Of a DNA stretch of 64,000 bases, positions 23,503 to 35,500 are shown one piece after another; the stretch's first letter is position 1; every line of letters begins with the position of its first letter. Under the pieces are notes generated by a model. It ran no database searches, had not been told where the DNA came from, and worked only from the letters and a program-made list of their open reading frames with translations. A program made the translations under genes and the position numbers. Location: the NCBI GenBank assembly GCA_949987705.1, contig OX465281.1, positions 99,480,326-99,544,325 of the forward strand. The letters are read 5' to 3'. Source of the stretch: Thereva unica (Eukaryota > Arthropoda > Insecta > Diptera > Therevidae).

Positions 23503-26500
23503 GTGTGTGTACAATATATACATGTATGTACATATACATATATTAATTTCCTACAAATATTATAATTTATTTCATGTTTTCATTGGTAAATAAATATTTT
23601 TGCAAAGATCTTTTATTTTTATTCATTATTATTCATTATTTTCATGATTGGACACATCAGTAATTACTGTAGTTAATGGAAGAACCGAGACAATAGGCTT
23701 ATGGTACGAGAAATAAGACACATATATTTTCGAATTAAAATTAGACAGATATCTAGAAAAAACTGCATCGATTGTTGTTCCATGTCTTGTAGTTGGCTCA
23801 TTACGGTTATTATTCATTTGCAGTTCTAATTTATCTCGTAGGAAGTTTACCAAGAGTTGTCCATCTTCGGTCGCGAAATTAATATTGAAATCTCCTGCTA
23901 AAATTAGTGGCAACGTATGATAGTTTTCTCCTAATTCTTCAGAACCTACTCGACCGTAAATCATAAGTCTTTTGTATATAAACTTTATGATATTTTTAAC
24001 TGCGTTATTGGGCGAAATGTAAACAACTGCCATTATGATGTTTGTTCCATCGTCCAAAACACATTGAGCAGCACATACAGTGACTCACAAAACTGTTCAT
24101 AAAAACTGGTTATTACAGTTTTTCTATATTTATATTTAATGTAACGATATAATAAATAAATTTATTAAACAATTTCAAATAAACATGCATTCTCTATAAA
24201 ATTCAACATAATTTATGAGCAATTCAATACTTAAAAAATGTCCAATTTTGGTTTTTAAAATGCAAATTAAATGAACACTTTTGAGACTCTTTCGGTCAAT
24301 AAAAAAATATAATATATTTTAATATTTCGTATGTCCTCCTTTCGCCTTTATTACAAGTTCCATTCTCCGGGGCATGCTGGCAATTAAATTTTCCAAAATT
24401 TTGGCACTAATAGTGTTCCATTCTTCTTGTAATGCTTCCCATAACTGATTTTCGACTTTTGGTTGTTTCTTCCTGACAATTAAGCGTTTTTTCACTATAT
24501 TCCAAAGATTTTCAATAGGATTCAGGTCGGGAGATTGGGCTGGCCAGTCCATAACTCTGATTCAAGATTCCAGAAATTGAAAAGGGCGTCTCAGTGAGAG
24601 AAATCGCACGAAAGTACGAAGTTTCTATGGGGCTTATTTCAAAAATTCGAAAAGAGTTCCAGATTATGTCCGAGCCTAATAAAGGAGGTCGTCCACAACT
24701 TCTCAGTTCTCGAACGAAGAACATTGTGAGACGACTAATCGTGTCAGGGACAGTGGATAATGCTGTAGAAGTACAAAAAACAATCGCCCAGTCCTTGCAA
24801 ATGAACGTTTCATGCGAAACCATTCGAAGGTGCTTAAAGAAAGCAGGTATGAAAGCGAAAACGAAAATTAAAAAGCCATTGTTAAGCAATACGGCTATGA
24901 AGAAGCGCTTATAATTTGCCAAGGATCATAAAGATTGCACAGAGGACCAATGGAAGTTAGTGACGTGGTCTGATGAAACAAAAATAAGTCGTTTGGGATC
25001 AGATGGCCGTGTTTGGTAGTGGTATGACCCAAAGCATGGGATAACCACGCGCAATCTTCAACAAACATTGAAGTTTGGTGGGGGATCTTTAATGGCATGG
25101 GGTTGCTTTCAAGGAAACAAATTAGGTTACCTTCGTAAAATTGTTGGTATAATGAAAGCTACTGATTATATAGACATTTTAAAGGATTCATATCCGCCAA
25201 GCCTCAAAAAATTTGGCTGCGAACCAGGGGACACATTGTTTATGCATGACAATGAACCCAAATATACGGCCAATACCACTAAAAAATGGCTGCAAGAATC
25301 TGGAATCAGAGTTATGGACTGGCCAGCACAATCTCCCGACCTGAACCCTATTGAAAATCTTTGGAATATAGTGAAAAAACGCTTAATTGTCAGGAAGAAA
25401 CAACCAAAAGACGAAAATCAGTTATGGGAAGCATTACAAGAAGAATGGAACACTATTAGTGCCAAAATTTTAGAAAATTTAATTGCCAGTATGCCCCGGA
25501 GAATGGAACTTGTAATAAAGGCGAAAGGAGGACATACGAAATATTAAAATATATTATATTTTTTTATTGACCGAAAGAGTCTCAAAAGTGTTCATTTAAT
25601 TAGCATTTTAAAAACCAAAATTGGTCATTTTTTAAGTATTGAATTGCTCATAAATTATGTTGAATTTTATAGAGAATGTATGTTTATTTGAAATTGTTTA
25701 ACAAATTTATTTATTATATCGTTACATTAAATATAAATATAGGAAAACTGTAATAACCAGTTTTTATGAACAGTTTTGTGAGTCACTGTATATCACCAAT
25801 TGATGATTGACCAATACATAAAATACATAAAATACATAAAATACATAAAATACATAAAATACATAAAATACATAAAATACATAAAATACATAAAATACAT
25901 AAAATACATAATACATAATACATAGTACATAGCACATAGTACATAGTACATAATACATAATACATAGTACATAATACATAATACATAATACGTAATACAT
26001 AATACATAATACATAACACATAATACATAATACACAATACATAATACATAATACACAATACATAATACATAAAATACATAATAATACGTTGCCCGATCAC
26101 ACATTTTCGTAACGTTTTCGTTACACTTTCGCCAGTTTACCCCCCAAGTCAAGCGTTCGTAAAGAAGTTTCCCAAGTCAAGCGTGCGTAAAGAAGTTTCA
26201 CTTCAAAAATCATATCTTCGCCCCCATACATGTTAGGGGGTGGTTAATGGCTCAAAATTTTCGTTAATTTATCCTCTACACGGGAAAAATACATTCATTC
26301 ACCTTATTGACGTGACAACGTCTATTAAATCGGTTTAAGATAGGACGCGTGTGTGAAAATGTCCCGCCACACAAGTGGCGGCTACTTGCATCATTCGATA
26401 AAATTGAAATTTTACTTCAATACATACTTCTAGAAAATAATATAAATGTAATAAAATCGCAATTTTACGATCAGTTATGAATCTGGGTTATATAGAACAA

Positions 26501-29500
26501 GTTGTGTGTGATTAGCATTAAATACAATGGCTGAACGAAAGGGTAAGGAAACAAGATACAAGGAATATCGAAAACATCAAAAGTTAAACGAAACACCAGA
26601 GCAAGCTATCGCTCGCAAGAAATAAGAGGCTGATCGTAAAAAAGATTACAGAAAACGAAAAAAGTTAAGTGTATTGTTAAATATAACTAATAAACAAAAT
26701 GATATAAAATAAAAAAATTTGCTTCGAAATATATAATTTATTAATTGAGAAAATAATACAAAACGTAATAACAGACGTTGTCACGTTCAAATTAATAGAC
26801 GTTGTCACGTTAAAATACGGACGTGATACTTCACGTCCAAGACCATTAATTTTTTTTCTAATTGATTTAACCTGATTTTATTTCTGTCAGTCTTGTAGTG
26901 ACCGCGTAAAGTTTAATTACCAAACTTTACGCAATGTCACACAACAACTTCCGACACGATCAAAACGATCAGTCGGAACACTCCATCGATCACCGAACGC
27001 AAAGTTCAGTGATCTTGCCGTTTTCCCCATCCATATGGAGCTTGCCAATATCCGGCATCTCCAATTACACAGCTATCCGAAAGTTCCTCTGTAGCAAAGC
27101 TCAAGGTCCCGCGGTCCCAAAAAAATTAAAAACACATATCTAATAATATTAAATACATAATATAACTAAGACTAATTTCAAGTTATAATAAGATTTAGTT
27201 ATAAAACGATTTATCTAATAAAGTGCTAAATAATAAGAAACTAAAAAGTTTTTAATTCAAATAACCGCATGGTGACATGCACAGTCTGATTTTACTTCTG
27301 AGTGCTTCTGTCAGTTTGGGGGCTTATGGATGAGCGAGTCGACTATACCTTTTTGGTGCCATCGGTTTGTATGGAAATAATTACTGATGAGCAGTCCATT
27401 ATTATATGTCAGTGGTTGAATGCCGTTTAAATCGGACAAGCCGTTTTCGAAATTAGGCCGGACAAACACAGATAGAAACACACTTCAGAAGATCTATAAT
27501 TTTCTTGAGTTTTGTGTAAAAACGGTGCCAACGACACACTGATGATCAGAAATAGAATATGTTCTTTATTATTGCATTTTTTTTCATTTGCTCATGTCTT
27601 GTGTTATAATATAAAATATGAATGAAGCCATAATATTTTAACTCAATTGATAAATCATAGTATAATGAATATTTTGAAAGTAATGCAGTACAGTGTATAA
27701 AAAGCAAAAAGCCACCTATTTTTAAGTAGCTAAAGCTTGAAATTCTGGCGGAAATTTTATACGTATCGCCAATGGAACGCAGCTAGTTTGAAGTTGTAAC
27801 ACTTTCATGTACGCTGCTGTTAATCAAAGCGGAAGCACTTGAATTTACTCTTTTTCACTGGTTTATATTACGAAACACGGTCAAAATCTCAATTCTGGCA
27901 ATATGTATGTGTTTTAACACAATTAAAATAATACATTAATGTAAAGATTAATACATTAATATAAAGATTATCAGAAATTGCGCTCCAATATCACTTGCAA
28001 TAATTCTGTTTGTACAGAAAACCACTAAATGTGACACTAATCACATCAAAATAGAAGTTAATCGTGTTGGATATCACTTATTACAATTATTTTAAAAATA
28101 TTTTTCAAAACTAATCTCACTAACACTTTGTAGCTAATAGCCGTGCCTTTTTAATGAACTATATAGTTCTTTCATCGAGTTCATTAAAAAAATGACAAGG
28201 GAAATTTCATGAAGCGCCTACTTCGATGCTTAAAAATTTCAAAATTAAACGGAAGTTAAATGTTAATTTTAACACTGTTACTATGTTTCTAAAAAATCAA
28301 TTATCCTTACTAATATTATAAATGCGAAAGTAACTCTGTCTGTCTGTCTGTCTGTCTGTTACGCTTTCACGCCTAAACCACTAAACCGATTTTGATGAAA
28401 TTTGCTACAGACTTAGTTTAGACCTTGGAGACGGACATAGGCTACTTTTTATGGAGAAAAAAGGGTTGAAGGGGGTGAAATGGGGGTCAATAAGTTGTAA
28501 GGAGATTTTTCATCTTTACTTTTTTTTCTATTGTATAAAAAGTAACTGACTGACAGACAACGCACAACCTAAACCGCTGGAGCTAAAGGGCTGAAATAGT
28601 TGACAGTGCATCCCTATAATGACGTGGACATCCACTAAAGAGCGATTTTTCGAAATTCATCCCCTAAGGGTGTGAAATGGGGTTTTTACAAACCGTTGGA
28701 GCTATAGGGCTGAAATTTTGACAGTGCATCCCTATAATGACGTGGACATCCACTAAGAGACGATTACTCGAAATGTATCTCCTAAGGGGATGAAATGGGG
28801 TTAACCCAAACCTCTGAAGCTGAAGGGCTGAAATTTTGACAGTGCATCCCTATAATCACGTAGAAATGAATGACTCGAAATTCACTTTATTTAATATTCA
28901 TTTTTGATTGCTTCATAATTTCTAACATCCACGTAAATAGGCGAACAAACTTAACGAACGTTCGTCAAACCCTAAAATGTCACTTTTCTTGATGACATAT
29001 ACATGCCAATCTCTGCTTCAAAACTTGCAGATTTGTTGAGCAGAGGTGATATTCGCAGCAATTTGTTTACCATATTTATTAAAAAAATGCACTATAATAA
29101 ACCCTTTTTAGGGATAATAACAGCTGACTTTTTTGTTGGTTTTTTTAAGGAAAACATTGCACATAATAAACAGTTTTTAAAGGCGTTGCAAGGCACGCGG
29201 GTTTTATGTTAGTATATAATAAACACAATATACCTATAATTTTGCAGTATTTTTATTTTTTTATTCGTTCTCAAATGTGTTTTTTAATGAAATATATAGT
29301 TCTTCCCCATACAAATCTGAAAACCCAGGTTTTATCGGGGTTCTTATCGAGGTTTTGGGAAATTTCTTAATTTGCATATTTCATACTTTCGGGGTTTGGC
29401 ATGTTGTTTCGGGGGTTGGCATGTTGCATACTTTCGGGGGTCGGAAAGACGTAATTTAAAAATAAAAACAACAGGAAAGTTATGAGAGAAAATTTATAAC

Positions 29501-32500
29501 AAATAATTGATTTTTTAGAAACATATTTATTATTTTCTAGCGAGGATTTCGTGTGTGTAACAGTGTAAAAAATAACTCTTAACTTCCGTTTAATTTTGAA
29601 ATTTTTAAGCATCGAAGTAGGCGCTTTCATGAAATTTCCTTTGTCGTTTTTTAATGAACTCGATGGAAGAACTATATAGTTCATTAAAAAAACACGGCTA
29701 ATGACAGCCACTACTACATACAGCGTCAGTCACGTCACTCGTTGCCACTACTACATGCAGCGTAAGCCACGCCCACTCACACGGTTATGCGACACTTTGT
29801 CGCTTGGGCATCCCGGCTAACCGTTTTATTAGACGTTGTCACGTCAAAACTGCCATTTTGGTCTGAAAATAAATTTTTATTTATTAAACTGAAATAATAA
29901 AATATGTAAAATATTCAATAAGCACTTTACTTACCGATAGGGAAGCTTTTGCATGTTACCACTTTAAAAACACTTTTCGCCAACTTGATTTCACAAATTG
30001 TCAAGTTACTTTCTAGACAGTATTTTCCAGATTGCAATCTTGCCAGTACTGTCGCAACAGTAAAAAAGGCGGGATTGTAGATGTTTACATGAATCAGCGA
30101 CAGTAACAGTAATACTGTTCCGTGTAAAGGCCGACTAATTGTGATCTCACTCCAACCTGGGCCTCGGTAGTCTAGGGGTAAGGCGCCTGACTACTATCCC
30201 CAGAGGTCCCGGGTTCGATTCCCGGCGGTGCCACGGTCCTAGCCTTTCCCAATTTCCCGCCTACATAACTTTCCTTCTTTCTTCTCCCTCTTTGCATTCC
30301 TGATTCTTCCTGTCATAGCCTTCACTAGTTCTCTTCCCCGCCCCACCAAGCGCATGTCATCGGTTGGTTGATGAGATTCAACTCGTTTCAGGAGGCATAA
30401 CACTCCAGCGAGTTGTTCTCGATACCCCGATGTCAGAGTCGCGAAATGGTTGGGAGTAGGTGAAATAAAAATACTGCAGCTAGGTTATGACAGTTCTTTC
30501 CTTCACTTATCTCTCTATCTTCCGACTAGAGCTGCTGTTCAAAATCCCCGGAACAAGAACAAGGAAGTTTCACTTAAAAAAATTTGGATGTAATTTTTTT
30601 ATTGCTCCAGCCAGTATATGGGAACAACATACGTGAGAGTATGGGACTTTTGACCTATATTCTTATTTTATTAACATCCTAACTTTTAGCGTGTTATGTC
30701 ATATGTTGTTTCCATATACTGGCTAGATTAATAAAAACATTACATGGAAAATTACTTTTTAGTTCAATTTAAAATAAAAGCTTTTTTTTAGTTTTTTGAA
30801 CCATATTTTATATCTTCTACTTTTTAATATACATATTATATATCTTCCGCCATTTTGTAGGGATCGCCATTTTATATTTAAAATCACGTCACACTGTACT
30901 TTACTCGATGTCATACACAGTAGCAGTATCGGCAGTAAACGTGTGGTCACATGGCAAGAATATCACTAGAAATCGCTGCTGTTCATGTCTATTCCTAAAT
31001 TTGTTGCTTTGATCGTACGTACAATAAAAACTGTTGTTTTTAATTACATATAAATTCTGTTTTTCTTGAACTTTTACTTAAATATAACAAACGAAGAAAA
31101 AAAATTGGAAGACAAGTTATTATATCCGACAAAAAATAGATTTTAGGTAACCGTTAAATGTAAAGTCCACTGCTTTACTCGAAAGCGATTCAGAAGGCAG
31201 CACGAAAATTAGGATCTGGTACAGCCTATAAAGCTCAAACAATTTTTCGTTGAAATTGAAGAAGTTTCACTTGCTCATTTCGGATTTAAATGCAATTCGT
31301 GCCTACACACATTCATTGGTAGGGTGGCCACTTTGTGCAAACCTGGAAAAGTCTGGGTGTTTAACTAAGGCGCGTTCCAATGGGCAGCGTGCCGCACGAC
31401 AAAAGATTTAAATGGTCTCCGATTGGCCAGGAACATATATCTGCCAGCACACATGTTTTCTCTCTTTTTATGTGAAAGACTAGAGTCTCAGTAAAGGCCC
31501 TTTATACTATTGTTGACAATCTATTTTCTTCATATAGAGTGCAATGTCGAACAGCAGCTCTAGTCGGGGAGGAAGGAACTGCCACAATCTACCCGCGATA
31601 TTTTAAGTTCACCTACTCCCAACCATTACTATCGCGACTTTGGCATCGGGGCATCGAGAAACACCTCTCTGGTGTGTATGCCTCCTGGAATGAGTTGAAT
31701 CTCATCAACCAACCGAGTACATGCGCTTTGGTGGAGCGGGGAAGGACTAATGGAGGCTATGACAGGAGGACTCAGAAATGTAAAGAGGGAAGAAGAAAGT
31801 AGGAAAGTTATGTAGGTGGGAAAGTGGAAAAGGCGAAGGTCTGTGCGGCTGGCCGTGTTTCGAACCCGGGACATCTGGGATGGTAGCCTGACGCCTTACT
31901 CCCTAGACTAACGAGGCCCTCTTGCACAGCATTGCGGAAAATCCATTGACATATAGGAATGGACTGATTAACAATTTTCAATGACACCATTTTTCTCTAG
32001 AAATAGGAAATCTTTTTTATGTAAACAAAAATTTTCCTTCGAATTTAGGACAAAATAAGGTGTCTGTTATAATTAATCGAAATAAATTTCCATCACTCAT
32101 TTTCATTTGAGGGTTATTTCCCCTGTTTAACGAACTTTTAAAAACTAGTTGGGATGTGGGTCCGGTCCACACGATAAACTTCCCAGTATGATGAACGAAG
32201 ATGGAATAAACTGACTTCTTACAAAATAATTATACGTTTAGCACTATTGGAAAATTTGCTAGTATTAGAACTGAGGACAAAGCAATCCCGAGAGAAGCTA
32301 CTTCAAATAACTACGTATAATAGTATTAAATCCACATTTTTCTAGAGAATTTGTTTTTCCTGAACGTTAGCAAACAAACATTTCCTCCGAATTCCGTTCG
32401 TTGCACTAAAGCGGGTGCTCAAATTCGTATGGAGCGTGCTGAAGCGCCGTTGACAAACTGAGAAGCGAATGACTTCATTTGAAAACTCCAAAGCTTTCCG

Positions 32501-35500
32501 GAGATATTAGCAAAACTGTAACTGTTAAGTACTTGTCAGACTTGACCAAAAAGAACAAATTTTGCGGTAACTACTGGAAATCCCGGGATGAATCGAAATT
32601 TCCTGAAACTGTAACACGTGTAGAAAATAATTCCCCGTCAATAAGTGCTAATCCAAGGTTTGAAAAATTCGCGCTGTTTGTAAAGGGTAACGACATTTTT
32701 GCACGATTTTGAAAGGTTGTCGGATTTTGACAAGTGATGTTTTGTTGGAAGGCTATCGCTGTGCAGAACCCAAAAAAGATCACTTCGTTTAGAAGGGGTC
32801 TCATTCTATCGAGTTTATTAGATATTAGCAAAACTTGTCAATTTAAGGTCTTTCTGACAACTAGCCGAAGTTTTTCTATTTAAACAAAAAAGGCCTGATC
32901 GAATATTATGAAATTTTTTTCAGAGCATTTCTTCGTTAATATTCTTTTTTCGACCCTCAATGAAGTCGATATTGTTTTTAGTTCGAGCGGTATCGTGCAG
33001 TTACAAAAATCATAAACATCGTTTAAACAAAAAAAAATGGTTCGACCGAATTTTATGAAAATCTTTTCAGATCATATTTCGGTTAATAAGCTTCGAACGA
33101 CACCTCAACGAAGTCGATATCTTACATACGTACGCACACACACACATTCTTCCTCCCAATTTTTTGCTTACTCCTGGGACCTTGTAAGATGAAAATACGT
33201 CGAAATTTTCGATTTCGATTTTCGGACCGATTACAATAACTTCCTATTCTGGGAAGTTAATAATTCAAGCGAGAGACAGAAGAACAAAAACTATACTATT
33301 TTTTCGCTGAGCTGCGCTGACTGATTAAAACGGTTAAAGTTCGAAATTTAAGGTGGGAGCGAGACAGCAATAGTTGTTGGTACCAATTTGTTGTATGGGA
33401 TGTTGCTTATTTAGCAGTCCATTACTATGTGTCAGTGCGAAAATCCCTGGAATTTCTTTATGCATAATATTCAAATTATTTTTTGATGAAATATGTAACA
33501 AATCTGGACAGTGGGGATTTTTCTAACCCAAGTTAAGATATGCACAAATTTAATGGACGTCCAGGAAATTTTAGGAAAACGCAAAAAGTAAGCTCCGCTC
33601 ATGCTGGAAAACTCGAAATTATCGGAATTACATTGTTTTTTTTTTTTTTATGTGGCAGACTAGAGGCTTAGGGAAAGTCCCTTTGTACTGTCGACAATCT
33701 ATTTTTTTTCCGTATACACCGTCGAACAGCAGCTCTAGCCGGAAGATAGAGAGAAGAGAGAGAAAGAAGAGAGGAAGGAACTGTCACAACCTGGTTGCGA
33801 TATTTTTATTCCACCAACTCTCAACCATTTCGCGACTCTGACATCGGGGCATCGAGAACAACTCGCTGGAGTGTTATGCCTCCTGAAACGAGTTGAATCT
33901 CTTCAACCAACCGATGGCATGCGCTTGGTGGAGCGTGGAAGAGAACTAGTGAAGGCTATGACAGGAGGAATCGGGAATGTAAAGAGGGAAGAAGAAAGAA
34001 GGAAAGTTATGTAGGCGGGAAATTGGGAAAGGCTAGGACCGTGGCACCACCGGGATTCGAACCCGGGACCTCTGGGGATAGTAGTCAGGCGCCTTACCCC
34101 TAGACTACCGAGGCCCAAAATTAATCAACATAGAATTAAAAGAATTACTAGATATGTTCGCATGCTATTTCACTCTCACTTATAGAGCTGTGAGACGAGC
34201 TTTGAAAAAATCGTCTAGAATTTTTAATAATGGATCAAAAGGAGATTAGCGCTGGGAAAAAGAATAAAGGTGCACATACACGAGCCGGGAACAGAATGGA
34301 GCAATTGATGCTTGTTGCCGTTGCCGTAAATTGCTTGAATTGCTCCAGATTGCTCAATTACTATTGTGGCGATTATTGCTCACAAAATTGTCCGTGTAAG
34401 GGCACCTTAAAGGCCCATTCAGAAACGGCAGCAGCAGCGGCAGCAAACTGTTCCTATTGGCTAATGGTGGTCATATGACAACAAAAGCAGCAGCGATTGC
34501 TAGTAAAATCAAATTTGCTGTCGCTGCTGCTGCCGTTTCTGAATGGGCCTTAAAATGTACTGCTTCAGCTGTAGTGCTTGTGCAAATTTATTGATTACTT
34601 TAAATAGACTGAATATATGTAACCTGCATCTACCAACCCCAGAACAAATGTCTTGCCCATACTCGGAAAATTTCAAGATATTTGTGCCAATTATGATTTT
34701 ATATAAGACAAATGGACGAATCTTATATAAGACAAATGGACGAATCTATACGTTTCTGGAATTCTAAAAACAATCAAGTCTATCCTAGATATTATGGATC
34801 GTCATTTCTGGACCGTGCGATCCCAGCTGACTAAATAAGAGCTGTCTTTGCATCAAAGGTTTTACCCTTATAAAACTACTACCAATTTCAATGGACGAGC
34901 CAAATGTAAACCAGAAATTGATGCAAATGGAGCTGCAATTTTAAGAGATCATTTTAATATCTGTTTTGCCAGATTACTGCACATATTATATCTATTATTC
35001 CAAGACTTCATTTCATTTCCCTTAAAATTTTATTCTTTTCGCTGGGTGAAAAACACTTAATATTGCCAGTCAGTCCCTTAAAACAATTCCTAACTTACGT
35101 CTATGTCAAAGGAGTGAAAGATATCCAGAAGTTAGCTTCAAAACGGTTTGTTTATGATAGATAATAAACTATTACGAATGTCGACAAGAGTAAGATTCTA
35201 ATTCAGTCAAGGGTGGAAAGAAGAAGAAGGCACCACAATACCACTACAAACAAATTTAACTACCTGGGGTCCACAGTCAGTGAAGACAATGATGAAACGA
35301 TAGACGTACACAGACGAATAGTCGCCGCAAACAGAACATACTTCTCACTACTGCCAGTAATGAAATCCAGAGACATCCACAGAAAAACCAAAATTAGAAT
35401 CTGCAAAACCATCATACATGTAGTATCTCCCAGAAATCCGCAGACAAGATGGATATATTCGAGAGGAAGATACGGCCCAATCAATGAAGACAATGCATGG

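Larger units (their letters stand above)
23629..25815 (-). pseudogene. Second EEP endonuclease fragment (Helentron-type), split by a Tc1 element
   Basis: Reading minus, the fragment begins at about 25815 with IGQSSIGDI, is interrupted by the Tc1 insertion, and resumes at 24075 with [46 protein letters not shown] and [15 protein letters not shown], ending at a stop near 23629. GDFNINF is the EEP metal-binding motif. It aligns closely to the fragment at 22176-22619 but lacks the N-terminal half, which is cut off exactly at the minisatellite starting near 25813. The reading frame closes cleanly once the Tc1 and one TA are removed. Confidence 0.75.
26308..29848. mobile_element. Region bounded by inverted TTGACGTGACAACGTC ends
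   Basis: TTGACGTGACAACGTCTA continues with TTAAATCGGTT at 26308. The inverse of TTGACGTGACAACGTCTA continuing with ATAAAACGGTT ends at 29848. Two more partial inverse copies (AGACGTTGTCACGTT) lie at about 26772 and 26794. The motif is itself partly palindromic (GACGT..ACGTC). Either this is one 3.5-kb element with later insertions, or two related elements in opposite orientation. Confidence 0.45.

Noticed and set aside
25764..26152. Three long minus-strand frames rich in Tyr, Val, Leu, Cys
   Set aside because: They are translations of the ATACATAAA minisatellite in three frames.
26935..27265. Solo LTR
   Set aside because: It starts with TG and has AATAAA, but no CA end, target duplication or second copy; kept only as an unclassified segment.
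30165..30240. A functional tRNA gene with perfect A and B boxes
   Set aside because: The acceptor stem does not close, and the same head with the same 320-400-bp body recurs twice more (31.5 and 33.6 kb). It is a SINE head.
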